33,053 bases of DNA. It comes from Clostridia bacterium (lineage in GTDB: Bacteria; Bacillota; Clostridia; Peptostreptococcales; Anaerovoracaceae). The notes under the pieces are model-generated. The model had not been told where the DNA came from. It worked only from the letters and a program-made list of their open reading frames with translations, and made no database searches. A program made the translations under genes and the position numbers. The first letter of the stretch is position 1. Each line of letters starts with the position of its first letter. The stretch lies in contig JAIKWW010000067.1 in assembly GCA_024684465.1 (NCBI GenBank), forward strand, positions 1 to 33,053, written 5' to 3'. This document shows positions 14,611 to 23,811 of the stretch, piece by piece.

Positions 14611-15780
14611 CTATCTCTTGCGGTTTCTTCCGAAGATCAGGTAGAAGACCAGGGCTGCCGCCACGAACAGGGAGGAGACTGCAAACATGCTCCCGTATCC
14701 CAGGGCGCCGGCGATGAAACCCGACACCAGTGAACCTGCGCCGATGCCTGCGTCAAAACCCATCATGAAGGTGGCATTTGCGGCGCCCACCCGGCCCGGG
14801 GGAGCACTGAGGACCGCCATGGTCATGAGACCTGCCTGGGCTGCTCCGTTGCCCACGCCGTACAGCACGGCGCTCAGCAGGAACAGACCGATGCCGTGCC
14901 CCAGACCCAGTACCAGCAGGCCTGCTATCATCAGGATGAGTCCCGGTATCACAACGACGTTGAAACCCCTTTTGTCTGTCAGTCTGCCCGCTGCCGGTCT
15001 GCTGGCCAGAAGGGACAGAGCGTAGGCTATGAAGAATATGCCCGGGTTACTGTATCCCATCTCTTTGCCGTAGAGTGCCAGGAAAGTGACCAGTGCTCCG
15101 TAGGTCATGCAGACCATGAGGATGGTGATCGCGGGCATAGCTGCGGACTTTTCTATCAGACTCCGGTTTTCCTTCACTCCGGCGCTGCTGCGCTCCGTCT
15201 TCAGCGTTGCCGCGGTCTTCACATTTTTCATGCCCAGGAAGAACATGAGGGCGATGAGGATGGTGCCGGTGGAAAACGTGAACAGTCCTTTGTAACTGCT
15301 GGCATCCAGGATCATGAGACCCACCGCGGGTCCGAGAGCCATGGCAAAGCTGTTGGAAAGGGAATAGAATCCCATGCCCTCGCCGAACCTTTCCTTTGGA
15401 ATGGTATCGGAGGCAACTGTGTTTGCTGAAGTGCTGGTGATGCCCCAGGCCAGTCCGTGCATGAGCCGCACCGCCATCACGGCGATGACAGTCCCCACCA
15501 CCCCGTAGAGGTAGGTGAAGACGAACATTCCCACGAGCCCTGCCACGAAGACCCAGCGCCTGCCCAGCCGGTCGAGAGCTGATCCTGAAAGGGCTCTGGT
15601 GACCAAGGCTGCCAGTGTGAAGATCATGGTGGCCGTGCCTGCTGCGGCGCTGTCGCCTCCGATCTCCACTACGTACATGGGCGCGATGGTGGAGATCATC
15701 TCAAAACCGAAGAACAGTATGAGATTTGTTATGAAAATAAAGGCAAAATCTCTGGTTAGAATCTTATTCTTTTCGTCCAT
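14611..15780 (-). CDS. Major facilitator superfamily transporter
   Basis: A 389-residue membrane protein with 12 predicted helices. The MFS cytoplasmic loop-2 motif is seen as GSALDRLGRRWVF, and a second copy as GRLTDKRGFN after helix 8. The pattern resembles sugar or drug efflux members (YfcJ/YwoG-like). The ATG at 15780 is chosen because GGAGG lies 8 nt upstream; a TTG at 15795 would include that site. It is transcribed divergently from hydF. The substrate is unknown. Confidence 0.93.
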   Translation of the reverse strand: MDEKNKILTRDFAFIFITNLILFFGFEMISTIAPMYVVEIGGDSAAAGTATMIFTLAALVTRALSGSALDRLGRRWVFVAGLVGMFVFTYLYGVVGTVIAVMAVRLMHGLAWGITSTSANTVASDTIPKERFGEGMGFYSLSNSFAMALGPAVGLMILDASSYKGLFTFSTGTILIALMFFLGMKNVKTAATLKTERSSAGVKENRSLIEKSAAMPAITILMVCMTYGALVTFLALYGKEMGYSNPGIFFIAYALSLLASRPAAGRLTDKRGFNVVVIPGLILMIAGLLVLGLGHGIGLFLLSAVLYGVGNGAAQAGLMTMAVLSAPPGRVGAANATFMMGFDAGIGAGSLVSGFIAGALGYGSMFAVSSLFVAAALVFYLIFGRNRKR

Positions 15781-15799
15781 ACTCAATTCCTCCAAAAGA

Positions 15800-15814
15800 C
15801 GCCGGAATCCGGCG
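15800..15814. promoter_or_regulatory. Palindrome in the MFS gene leader
   Basis: CGCCGGAATCCGGCG is a 15-bp palindrome (symmetric apart from its central base) lying just upstream of the MFS ribosome binding site. It could be an operator or a leader hairpin. The 15815-16085 remainder of the divergent gap holds no gene; no convincing hydF promoter was found (a TTGTTT-17-TTTATT pair at 15888-15916 is weak). Confidence 0.4.
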
Positions 15815-16085
15815 AACTCCGATTATTTCCAACACTTATATCGATAAAAACAGCTGCATCATTATCCCTTACGTGAAAAAAGCCGGATTGTTTTTATCCT
15901 GCGATAACTTTTTATTCCCATTTTTATCATCATTACACTCCCCCTCGGCAAAAAAACGCAGTAAAATGATGTTGGCAAAATAAGGACGGGCTTCCGGCTG
16001 CGGCAGAAACGATGCGAACCGCGGAAGAAAAGCGGGTCTGCGGGTTTTCTGACCGCCGGATGCAGTAAAAAGGAAGGTGAATGTT

Positions 16086-17312
16086 ATGGGAATGAATGAC
16101 ACCCCCTCCGGGGAAAGAATCCATATAGGCTTTTTCGGACGCAGAAACGCGGGTAAGTCCAGCGTAGTCAACGCAGTCACGGGGCAGGAACTGGCTGTGG
16201 TGTCCGACATCAAGGGAACCACGACGGACCCTGTGATGAAGGCTATGGAACTGCTGCCCATGGGGCCGGTTATGATAATAGACACTCCGGGCATCGACGA
16301 TGAGGGAATGCTCGGTGAAAAGCGGGTGAGGAAGACGAAGCAGATTCTCAACCGCGTGGACGTGGCAGTGCTGATCACAGATGTCACACAGCCTCTGGAG
16401 GACAGCGACCGTCAGCTGCTCCGGCTCTTTGAGGAGAAGAAGCTGCCATATGTGGTCGTGAGGAACAAGATCGACCTGCCCGGGGCGGATCCGGCAGCGG
16501 AGTCTGCTGAGCTGCCTGAGGGGGCGAAGGTCTGTCCTGTCAGCGCTGTGACGGGAGAAGGCGTGTTCGAACTGAAGGAGACCATCGCTCATCTGGTGGG
16601 AACCGGAGGGGAGGAACGCCGCATCGTGGGAGACCTGGTGAAGCCGGGGGACGTGGTGATCCTGGTGGTGCCGATCGATTCTGCTGCCCCGAAGGGAAGA
16701 CTGATCCTTCCGCAGCAGCAGACCATACGTGATCTGCTGGAGGCAGATGCCTGCGTCATGGTTGTAAAGGAGACGGAACTGAAGGAGACCTTTGACAAGC
16801 TCAAGGAAAAGCCTGCGATGGTGATCACTGACAGCCAGGTTTTCAAGAGGGTTTCGGAGGAAACGCCGGAGGATGTTCCGCTGACTTCGTTTTCAATCCT
16901 GATGTCCAGATACAAGGGCTTTCTGGACGCGGCGGTTCACGGAGTTGCAGCCATAGAAAAACTGAAGCCTGAGGACAAGGTCCTGATCTCCGAGGGCTGC
17001 ACCCATCACAGGCAGTGTGACGATATAGGCACGGTGAAGATCCCCCGCTGGCTGAACAGCTATCTGGGATTTCCGGTACAGATAGAGACCACGTCGGGAA
17101 GAGAGTTCCCTGAGGACGTGTCGGAGTACGCTCTGGTCATTCACTGCGGGGGATGCATGCTGACTGAGCGGGAGATGACCTACAGGATGAAGTGTGCAGG
17201 CGACCAGGATGTGCCTTTTACCAACTACGGCATCTGTATTGCGTACATGCAGGGCATACTGAAGCGGTGTCTGGGAATATTTCCGCAGCTGCTGAAGGAA
17301 CTGGAGGACTGA
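16086..17312 (+). CDS. hydF: [FeFe]-hydrogenase H-cluster maturation GTPase HydF
   Basis: A 408-residue scaffold protein that assembles the 2Fe subcluster made by HydE and HydG and delivers it to hydrogenase. The GTPase domain has G1 GRRNAGKSS, GTTTDPV, G3 DTPG and G4 NKID; a dimerisation domain follows; the C-terminal cluster domain shows CTHHRQC and, about 50 residues later, HCGGCM, the expected CxH...HCxxC iron-sulfur ligands. The ATG at 16086 is preferred, with AAGGAAGG 8 nt upstream, over a GTG at 16077. No hydE, hydG or hydrogenase gene is in the window. It implies H2 metabolism in a strict anaerobe. Confidence 0.95.
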   Translation: MGMNDTPSGERIHIGFFGRRNAGKSSVVNAVTGQELAVVSDIKGTTTDPVMKAMELLPMGPVMIIDTPGIDDEGMLGEKRVRKTKQILNRVDVAVLITDVTQPLEDSDRQLLRLFEEKKLPYVVVRNKIDLPGADPAAESAELPEGAKVCPVSAVTGEGVFELKETIAHLVGTGGEERRIVGDLVKPGDVVILVVPIDSAAPKGRLILPQQQTIRDLLEADACVMVVKETELKETFDKLKEKPAMVITDSQVFKRVSEETPEDVPLTSFSILMSRYKGFLDAAVHGVAAIEKLKPEDKVLISEGCTHHRQCDDIGTVKIPRWLNSYLGFPVQIETTSGREFPEDVSEYALVIHCGGCMLTEREMTYRMKCAGDQDVPFTNYGICIAYMQGILKRCLGIFPQLLKELED

Positions 17313-17388
17313 TCAGCCGGCTGCAGGCGGGAAAACTCCCGGAGGGACGGGAGCTCTGATCATTAATATTAATAATAATAAGAAGGAA

Positions 17389-17456
17389 AAAGAGCCGGTA
17401 AGCGAGCTGACCCGAAATGTGATGTGAAGGGACGGACTCGCGACCCGGTTCTTTTT
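17389..17456 (+). terminator. Compound terminator after hydF
   Basis: AAAGAGCCGG (17389-17398) pairs with CCGGTTCTTT (17445-17454, one G-U) and runs into TTTTT. Inside, GCGAG(17402-17406)/CTCGC(17437-17441) forms a second stem and CCC/GGG a possible third. The length and stacking exceed a plain terminator. Confidence 0.75.
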
Positions 17457-17492
17457 GGCGTTGGTAAGATTAAGTAACTTTAATTTGTTCTT

Positions 17493-17521
17493 TTGACAGA
17501 AAATGTGATATATTATATGTT
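17493..17521 (+). promoter_or_regulatory. Promoter of the yacL-ispDF cluster
   Basis: A perfect TTGACA (17493-17498) and TATGTT (17516-17521) are 17 nt apart, directly after the hydF terminator and 51 nt before yacL. Confidence 0.7.
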
Positions 17522-17525
17522 GGAA

Positions 17526-17551
17526 CAAAATATTTTGTTTTCAAAATATTT
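17526..17551. promoter_or_regulatory. AT-rich palindromes between promoter and yacL
   Basis: CAAAATATTTTG (17526-17537) is a perfect 12-bp palindrome and is followed 4 nt later by CAAAATATTT (17542-17551), a partial second copy. They overlie the expected transcription start and could be operator half-sites. Confidence 0.35.
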
Positions 17552-17571
17552 AGGGAAAGGAGGTACGTAAA

Positions 17572-18687
17572 ATGGCAAAAAAAGCATACAGAAGTGCGTT
17601 CACTATCATCGGAGCTCTCTGCGGTGTTGGCATATTCTTTATTATCCGGAATGTTCTGGATATTGTCGTGGGTGAGAAGCAACTCTCATTTCCTCTGGAA
17701 ATCGCCATTCTGGTGACCTGCATCATAATCACCGCACTCATTTTTTATCTTATCTCGCCAATGATCCGGAAGAGCATCGAGCGGGTTGCGCATGAAGTGG
17801 ACAACGCTGTGCAGAAGATGTCATCTCAGGAATTCATCTTCGGCACCATCGGGCTTGTGCTCGGCATTTTTCTGGGCTTTCTGATCAGCCAGCTTTGGAC
17901 GAATCTGGAGATCCCGGTGCTGGGAACGGTGCTGTCGATCCTCTGCTATCTGTTTTTCGGCTATCTGGGTCTGCATCTGGGAGCGAAGAGAGCAGGCGAC
18001 CTGGCAGCCGGTTTCCGTTCTGCTCTCAGTGGCAGGCAGGCTTCTTCCAGGCCTTCAAAGAAGAAGACGGTTCAGAATCCTGCTATGCCCAAGGTGCTCG
18101 ATACCAGCGTCATCATCGACGGCAGGATCGCGGATATCGTGAAGACGGGATTCATCGAAGGAAAGATTGTGATCCCGGAATTCGTTCTCGTGGAACTGCG
18201 GCATATCGCCGACTCTTCGGATGTGCTGAAGCGGAACAGAGGCAGAAGGGGTCTGGACATCCTGAACAGGATGCAGGACCAGTTCGGCATCGAGATCTAC
18301 GACACTGCTGCGGAAAAGTCCATACAGGAAATTCCCGAGGTGGACGTAAAGCTGCTGGAGCTGGCATCCATCATGCACGGGGCTGTAGTCACCAATGACT
18401 ACAACCTGAACAAGGTGGCTTCCATCAAGGGCGTGCCGGTGCTGAACATCAATGACCTGGCAAATACGCTGAAACCGGTGGTGCTTCCGGGCGAGGAAAT
18501 GCGCCTGACTCCTGTCAAAGAAGGCAAGGAACCGGGACAGGCTGTGGCTTACCTGGACGACGGAACCATGATCGTGGTGGAGGACGGAAGAGAATTCATC
18601 GGAGAGGATATTCCGGTACTGGTGTCCAGTGTGCTGCAGACATCTGCGGGACGCATGATCTTTGCAAAACCGAAGCGCAGAAGATAG
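17572..18687 (+). CDS. yacL: YacL-like membrane-anchored PIN/TRAM domain protein
   Basis: A 371-residue protein with four N-terminal membrane helices (about 10-30, 43-63, 89-107, 113-135), a cytoplasmic PIN nuclease domain (about 173-295; acidic residues D177 and D183 in VLDTSVIIDGR, E209 region and TNDYNLN) and a C-terminal TRAM RNA-binding domain (about 305-367). This matches Bacillus YacL, found next to ispD and ispF as here; its RNase activity is presumed from the PIN fold and is not shown by the sequence. The ATG follows AAGGAGG. It is 12 nt from ispDF, so the two are probably one transcript. Confidence 0.93.
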   Translation: MAKKAYRSAFTIIGALCGVGIFFIIRNVLDIVVGEKQLSFPLEIAILVTCIIITALIFYLISPMIRKSIERVAHEVDNAVQKMSSQEFIFGTIGLVLGIFLGFLISQLWTNLEIPVLGTVLSILCYLFFGYLGLHLGAKRAGDLAAGFRSALSGRQASSRPSKKKTVQNPAMPKVLDTSVIIDGRIADIVKTGFIEGKIVIPEFVLVELRHIADSSDVLKRNRGRRGLDILNRMQDQFGIEIYDTAAEKSIQEIPEVDVKLLELASIMHGAVVTNDYNLNKVASIKGVPVLNINDLANTLKPVVLPGEEMRLTPVKEGKEPGQAVAYLDDGTMIVVEDGREFIGEDIPVLVSSVLQTSAGRMIFAKPKRRR

Positions 18688-18699
18688 GAAGAGAACATT

Positions 18700-19929
18700 A
18701 TGTACAATGGGAAAAAAGTCAGTGTGATCATCGCTGCCGCCGGTTCCGGAAGGCGCATGGGCGGAATGGACAAGATGGCACTGGAGGTGCTCGGGGTTCC
18801 GGTGCTCACCAGGACTTTCCGGCGCTTTCAGCAGGATCCCCGGGTGGACGAGATCGTTCTGGTCTGCAGGGACGGGGATCAGGAGCATGTCAGGGAGCTC
18901 ACGGAGGGGCGCTGCGGCTGCGGCAAGCTTGCGGCGGTGGTTCCCGGCGGCGCTGAGCGGTACGATTCCGTGATGGCTGCTCTGGATGCCCTTTCGGAGG
19001 ATTCCGGGCTGGTACTTGTACAGGACGGGGCGAGGCCCTTCGGCACGGAGGCTCTCACCGGGGCCGTGCTTGAGGCTTCGGCTCTGACGGGGGCTGCGGT
19101 TCCCGGGATCCCCGTGAAGGATACCATCAAGGAAATAATGCCCGGAGAGGATCCCGGCGCTCTGCCGCTGGTGAAGGTGACCGCTGACAGGCAGAAACTG
19201 CGGGCGGTGCAGACGCCTCAGGGCTTTGAGACCGGGCTTCTGAAGCGGGCGTATGCCCGGGCGGCGGAAAGTCCTTCAGGCATGAGTGGGATTACCGACG
19301 ACGCTTCACTGGTGGAGGCTCTGGGCTTGCCGGTTGCGGTGGTTGAAGGAGAAGAGGACAATATCAAAGTGACTACGATATCTGACATAGACAGAGCGGA
19401 GCGGATCGCGGAGAATCAGGAGGGTCGGACTCCGGCCCCGCCGTACGAATTCAGAAGCGGCTTCGGCTACGACGTCCATGCTTTTGCGGAAGGACGAAAA
19501 CTGGTGCTGGGCGGCGAGGAGATCCCGTATGAACTGGGACTTCTGGGGCACTCCGATGCGGATGTGCTGCTTCACGCCATCATGGATGCGATGCTAGGCG
19601 CAGCCTGCCTGGGAGATATCGGCAAACACTTTCCGGATACGGATGAGCGCTACCGGGGGATCAGCAGCCTGAAGCTCCTGGAGGAGACAGACCGGCTGGT
19701 TCGGGAAGCGGGCTTCGTTCCGGTGAACATTGACGGGACGGTGGTGGCTCAGGCTCCGAAGATCGCCCCTTACGTGATGAAAATTCGCAAAAATATTGCC
19801 GCAGTATTGAAAATCAATATAGATGCAATTAATATTAAAGGAACCACGACGGAAAAACTGGGGTTCACGGGCAGAAAGGAAGGTATAGCTTCATACGCTG
19901 CCGTATCCCTTTATCGTGAGAATAAATAA
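18700..19929 (+). CDS. ispDF: Bifunctional IspD-IspF isoprenoid synthesis enzyme
   Basis: A 409-residue fusion of two enzymes of the methylerythritol phosphate pathway. Residues 1-230 are IspD (MEP cytidylyltransferase): nucleotide loop AAAGSGRRMGGMDK, VQDGARPF and the VKVTADRQ / VQTPQGF region. Residues 250-409 are IspF (MEcPP synthase): metal-binding GYDVHAF, GHSDADVLLHAIMDA, FPDTDERYRG and the terminal TTTEKLGFTGRKEGIA. A short linker (about 232-249) joins them with no stop or frameshift. It makes IPP/DMAPP precursors in the cytoplasm. The ATG at 18700 has AGGAAGAG upstream. The two activities are separate genes in Bacillus. Confidence 0.95.
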   Translation: MYNGKKVSVIIAAAGSGRRMGGMDKMALEVLGVPVLTRTFRRFQQDPRVDEIVLVCRDGDQEHVRELTEGRCGCGKLAAVVPGGAERYDSVMAALDALSEDSGLVLVQDGARPFGTEALTGAVLEASALTGAAVPGIPVKDTIKEIMPGEDPGALPLVKVTADRQKLRAVQTPQGFETGLLKRAYARAAESPSGMSGITDDASLVEALGLPVAVVEGEEDNIKVTTISDIDRAERIAENQEGRTPAPPYEFRSGFGYDVHAFAEGRKLVLGGEEIPYELGLLGHSDADVLLHAIMDAMLGAACLGDIGKHFPDTDERYRGISSLKLLEETDRLVREAGFVPVNIDGTVVAQAPKIAPYVMKIRKNIAAVLKINIDAINIKGTTTEKLGFTGRKEGIASYAAVSLYRENK

Positions 19930-20006
19930 CAGGACGCCTTGCGGCGTTGGGGTCCCGCGCGCTTTTTGACGGCGGGATCTCTGATGAGAATGGAGGAATA
20001 GCAGAC

Positions 20007-21740
20007 ATGAAAATGTCAAAGATGTATATACGGACGCTGAGGGAGGCACCTGCAGAGGCTGTGGTGCCGAGTCATATCCTCATGCTCCGGGCTGGCATGA
20101 TCAGAAAGATCGTGTCAGGTATCTACGGATTTATGCCCCTGGGATACAGGGTGCTCCGGAAGGTGGAGAACATCGTCCGTGAGGAAATGGACGCCGCAGG
20201 CGGCCAGGAGATCCTCATGTCCGCGCTTCAGCCTGCAGAGCTCTGGCAGGAATCCGGCCGCTGGGGAGACTACGGCCCGGAAATGTGGCGTATCAAGGAC
20301 CGCAACGGCAGAGAGTTCTGCCTGGGACCTACACACGAGGAGATCTTCACAGATATCATCAGAAATGAAGTGAGTTCCTACAGACAGCTGCCTGTAAATC
20401 TCTATCAGATCCAGCACAAATACAGAGACGAAGCGAGACCTCGTTTCGGACTCATGCGTTCCAGAGAATTCGTCATGAAGGACGCATACTCCTTCGACAG
20501 AGATGAAGAATCCCTGAACGAGAGCTATCAGAACATGTATGATACATACACCAGGATCTTCAACAGATGCGGACTGGAATTCAGACCTGTAGAGGCTGAT
20601 ACCGGTGCCATCGGCGGAAGCGCATCCCACGAGTTCCAGGCACTGACTGAAAACGGTGAGAGTACCATCGCATTCTGCGAAAAGTGCGATTATGCTGCCA
20701 CAGATGAGTCTGCAGTCTGTGTGGACGCTCCGGCATCCAATGAAGAGATGCTCCCGCTGGAGAAGAAATCCACTCCGGGAACGAAGACTATAGAAGCAGT
20801 TGCCAATTATCTGGATCTTCCCCAGAGCCGGACGATCAAGGCATTATTATATGAAACATATGACGAGGAGGGCAGTGTTACAGGTTATGTAGCAGCCTTC
20901 ATCAGAGGTGACCGTCAGGCAAACGAGACCAAGCTCATAAACGCGCTTGGGATCAATGAGTATCAGCTGGCATTTGCAAATGAAGAAAAGATGGCTGCAG
21001 TTACGGGCTGCGTAGGCGGCTTTACAGGTCCTAAGGGCCTTCACGACTGCAAGATCATCGTGGACAGCGAACTTCCGGGCCTCAGAAATCTGTGCGCAGG
21101 CGCCAACGAGGCGGACTGTCATTACATTAATATGAACTACGGCAGAGATTACGAAGCAGATATGATCGTAAACTTCAAGCTGGTGGGCGAAGGCGATGTG
21201 TGCCCTGAGTGCGGCGCTCCGCTGAAGTTCAAGAGAGGAATGGAAGTAGGACAGGTTTTCAAGCTGGGAACCAAGTACAGCAAGGCCATGGGTGCTGTTT
21301 ACAAAGACGAGAATATGAAGGAGCACGAGATAGTAATGGGATGCTACGGCATCGGCGTTACCAGAACTCTTTCGGCTATCGTGGAACAGCATCATGATGA
21401 CAACGGCATCATCTGGCCTGTTTCCGTGGCTCCTTACCACGTCATCGTAACTGTGGTCAAGCAGAAGGACGAAGAAGCTATGGATCTGGCTGACAGACTG
21501 GAAAAGGAACTGAGTGCCAAAGGCGTCGAGGTCATGGTGGATGACAGAGACGAGCGTCCGGGCGTGAAGTTCAAGGATGCGGATCTGCTGGGTATCCCTG
21601 TCAGGATCACCGTCGGCAAGAAGGCCGCAGAGGGAATTGTAGAATACAGACTCCGCACCGACGATCAGAGTGTGGAACTGCCTGTGGGTGAGGCCGTTGC
21701 GAAGGCTGCGGCTTTCATCAGTGAAGGACTGAGCCACTAG
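20007..21740 (+). CDS. proS: Prolyl-tRNA synthetase (bacterial type)
   Basis: A 577-residue class II aminoacyl-tRNA synthetase. Motif 2 is in YRDEARPRFGLMRSREFVMKDAYSF, the YbaK-like editing insertion occupies about residues 225-390, motif 3 is GCYGIGVTRTLSAIVEQ, and the C-terminal anticodon-binding domain starts near WPVSVAPYHV. The ATG at 20007 (MKMSKMYIRTLREAP) is supported by GGAGG; the frame extends upstream to 19947 but without a ribosome site. The 77-nt gap after ispDF has small hairpins (for example ACGCC-ttgc-GGCGT at about 19933) but no T-box that I can recognise. Confidence 0.97.
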   Translation: MKMSKMYIRTLREAPAEAVVPSHILMLRAGMIRKIVSGIYGFMPLGYRVLRKVENIVREEMDAAGGQEILMSALQPAELWQESGRWGDYGPEMWRIKDRNGREFCLGPTHEEIFTDIIRNEVSSYRQLPVNLYQIQHKYRDEARPRFGLMRSREFVMKDAYSFDRDEESLNESYQNMYDTYTRIFNRCGLEFRPVEADTGAIGGSASHEFQALTENGESTIAFCEKCDYAATDESAVCVDAPASNEEMLPLEKKSTPGTKTIEAVANYLDLPQSRTIKALLYETYDEEGSVTGYVAAFIRGDRQANETKLINALGINEYQLAFANEEKMAAVTGCVGGFTGPKGLHDCKIIVDSELPGLRNLCAGANEADCHYINMNYGRDYEADMIVNFKLVGEGDVCPECGAPLKFKRGMEVGQVFKLGTKYSKAMGAVYKDENMKEHEIVMGCYGIGVTRTLSAIVEQHHDDNGIIWPVSVAPYHVIVTVVKQKDEEAMDLADRLEKELSAKGVEVMVDDRDERPGVKFKDADLLGIPVRITVGKKAAEGIVEYRLRTDDQSVELPVGEAVAKAAAFISEGLSH

Positions 21741-21780
21741 GCCCGGATTCTTGAATGTGACAAACATAAGGAGAAACATC

Positions 21781-22290
21781 ATGAGAAAAGTATTTACGAT
21801 CGAAATGGAAGAGAGCAAGGCACTGCCAAAGGGTGGAGTGATGAAGGGTGAACTCTATCCGGAAATCGCACCTATCACCTGCGCTAACTTTGAAGAACTT
21901 GCAAACAAGGGCTTCTATGACGGACTGATCTTCCACAGAGTCATTCCGGGATTCATGATCCAGGGCGGAGATCCTGAGGGAACAGGCATGGGCGGTTCCG
22001 GCACTCAGATCCGCGGCGAATTTACCAGCAACGGTTTCAGAAACGACCTGAAGCACACAAAGGGAGTACTCTCCATGGCTCGTTCCATGAGACCTGACTC
22101 CGCAAGCTCCCAGTTCTTCATCATGGTTGCGGATGCTCCGCACCTTGACGGCGAATATGCTGCATTCGGCAAGGTAACCGAGGGCATTGAGGTCGCTGAT
22201 GCAATCGTAGCTGTAGAAACAGATATGAATGACAAGCCGAAGGAACCGATTCACATGAAGAGCATCAGAGTAGAGGTCGTTGACGACTAA
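21781..22290 (+). CDS. Cyclophilin-type peptidyl-prolyl cis-trans isomerase
   Basis: A 169-residue cytoplasmic cyclophilin with no signal peptide. The active-site segments are FHRVIPGFMIQGGDPEGTGMGGSG, GVLSMARS, SASSQFFIMVADAPHLDGEYAAFGKV. It speeds proline isomerisation in protein folding. The ATG at 21781 has AAGGAG 7 nt upstream. It lies between proS and cysS on the same strand with short gaps (40 and 24 nt), so it is probably in the operon. Confidence 0.96.
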   Translation: MRKVFTIEMEESKALPKGGVMKGELYPEIAPITCANFEELANKGFYDGLIFHRVIPGFMIQGGDPEGTGMGGSGTQIRGEFTSNGFRNDLKHTKGVLSMARSMRPDSASSQFFIMVADAPHLDGEYAAFGKVTEGIEVADAIVAVETDMNDKPKEPIHMKSIRVEVVDD

Positions 22291-22314
22291 TCTGTTTGAC
22301 GGAAGTAATTTGAA

Positions 22315-23718
22315 ATGAAGATCTATAACTCAATGACAAACAAGAAAGAGCCTTTCGTGCCAATGCAGGCGGGCCACATAAAGATGTATGTCTGCGGACC
22401 TACGGTCTACAATTTCATACACATCGGGAACGCCAGACCGTTTGTGGTATTTGACACACTGCGCCGCTATCTTGAATATAAAGGAAATGAAGTGGAATAT
22501 GTACAGAACTTCACCGACGTGGATGACAAGATAATCAACCAGTCGCTGAAGGAAGGCATCCCCGCTTCAGAGGTCAGCGAAAAGTACATCGAAGAGTACT
22601 TCCGGGACTCGGATGCGCTGAATCTCAAACGCGCCACAGTTTATCCGAAGGTTACGGAAAACATCCCGGAGATCATAGAGCTGGTACAGGGACTGATAGA
22701 CAAGGGCTTTGCCTACGAAGTGGACGGCGATGTGTATTACAGGACCAGAAAGTTCACGGATTACGGAAAGCTTTCAGGTCAGAATATCGACGACCTTGAG
22801 TCCGGTGCGCGCATCAGCGTTGACGAGAGAAAATCAGATCCCCTGGACTTCGCACTCTGGAAGGCCAGAAAAGTGGAAGGCGAACCTGCATGGGAGAGCC
22901 CGTGGGGCATGGGCAGGCCGGGCTGGCACATCGAGTGTTCTGCAATGGCCAACAAGTACCTGGGCAAGACCATCGACATTCACGCAGGCGGCCAGGATCT
23001 GAAATTCCCCCATCACGAGAATGAGATCGCCCAGTCCGAGGCATTTACGGGCAAGCCTTTCTCCAACTACTGGATGCACAACGCATACATCACCATCGGC
23101 AAGGATCAGGAGAAGATGTCCAAATCAAAGGGCAATTTCTTCACTGTGAGAGATATCCTGGACAAGTATACAGGTGAGGAGGTTCGCCTGTTCCTGCTCA
23201 GCGGTCATTACAGAAGTCCGGTGAACTTCAGCGATGAGCTGATGCTCCAGACGAGAAATTCACTGGCGAGGATTCACAACGCAGTTGAAAATCTGAAGCA
23301 TCTGATCGAAAACGGCGGAGGGGAACTGACTCCGGAGGAAAGCAAGTCCCTGGAGGGCCTAGAAAAATACAGGGAGAAGTTCGAGGAGTCCATGGAGGAC
23401 GACCTGAACACGGCCGATGCAGTAACTGCCGTATTTGAACTGATCAGAGATGTGAATACACAGATCCGCAGCGGTTCCTCCGGGGAATATGCCAGAGGGG
23501 CTCTGGATATGCTGGAGGAACTGTCCGGCGTGCTGGGTCTCACTCTTGCTGGAGAGGATGAGGGCGTGGACGCTGAGATCCAGGCTCTGGTTGACGAACG
23601 CCAGACCGCAAGGAAGGCAAGAAACTTCGCAAGGGCAGATGAGATCAGAGATATCCTGAAGGAAAAGGGTTACGCAGTTGAGGATACTCCTCAGGGTCCG
23701 AAGATCGTAAAGCTTTGA
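22315..23718 (+). CDS. cysS: Cysteinyl-tRNA synthetase
   Basis: A 467-residue class I synthetase. The nucleotide-binding HIGN (36-39, HIGH variant) follows the zinc ligand C27 in MYVCGPT; further zinc ligands lie in GWHIECSAMA and FPHHENE; the KMSKS loop is intact (QEKMSKSKGNF). The C-terminal helical anticodon domain ends with ARADEIRDILKEKGYAVEDTPQGPKI, typical of the family. The start ATG has GGAAG upstream. In Bacillus cysS is directly followed by mrnC; here four genes intervene. Confidence 0.98.
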   Translation: MKIYNSMTNKKEPFVPMQAGHIKMYVCGPTVYNFIHIGNARPFVVFDTLRRYLEYKGNEVEYVQNFTDVDDKIINQSLKEGIPASEVSEKYIEEYFRDSDALNLKRATVYPKVTENIPEIIELVQGLIDKGFAYEVDGDVYYRTRKFTDYGKLSGQNIDDLESGARISVDERKSDPLDFALWKARKVEGEPAWESPWGMGRPGWHIECSAMANKYLGKTIDIHAGGQDLKFPHHENEIAQSEAFTGKPFSNYWMHNAYITIGKDQEKMSKSKGNFFTVRDILDKYTGEEVRLFLLSGHYRSPVNFSDELMLQTRNSLARIHNAVENLKHLIENGGGELTPEESKSLEGLEKYREKFEESMEDDLNTADAVTAVFELIRDVNTQIRSGSSGEYARGALDMLEELSGVLGLTLAGEDEGVDAEIQALVDERQTARKARNFARADEIRDILKEKGYAVEDTPQGPKIVKL

Positions 23719-23757
23719 TCTGCGGAGGCAAAAATTATTGATATGACAGGCCTGAGA

Positions 23758-23779
23758 CCTCTCCGGCAAACCGGAGGGG
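23758..23779 (+). repeat. Hairpin between cysS and the AI-2E-type permease gene
   Basis: CCTCTCCGG (23758-23766) and CCGGAGGGG (23771-23779) form a 9-bp stem (one G-U) with a CAAA loop. No T-run follows, so it is likely an mRNA processing or stability element. Confidence 0.5.
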
Positions 23780-23811
23780 CGGGCCCGGTATAAAATGAAA
23801 TCAGGGATAGC

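Noticed and set aside
19930..20006. T-box riboswitch before prolyl-tRNA synthetase
   Set aside because: The gap is only 77 nt, lacks the conserved T-box sequence (AGGGTGGNACCGCG-like) and has only small hairpins.
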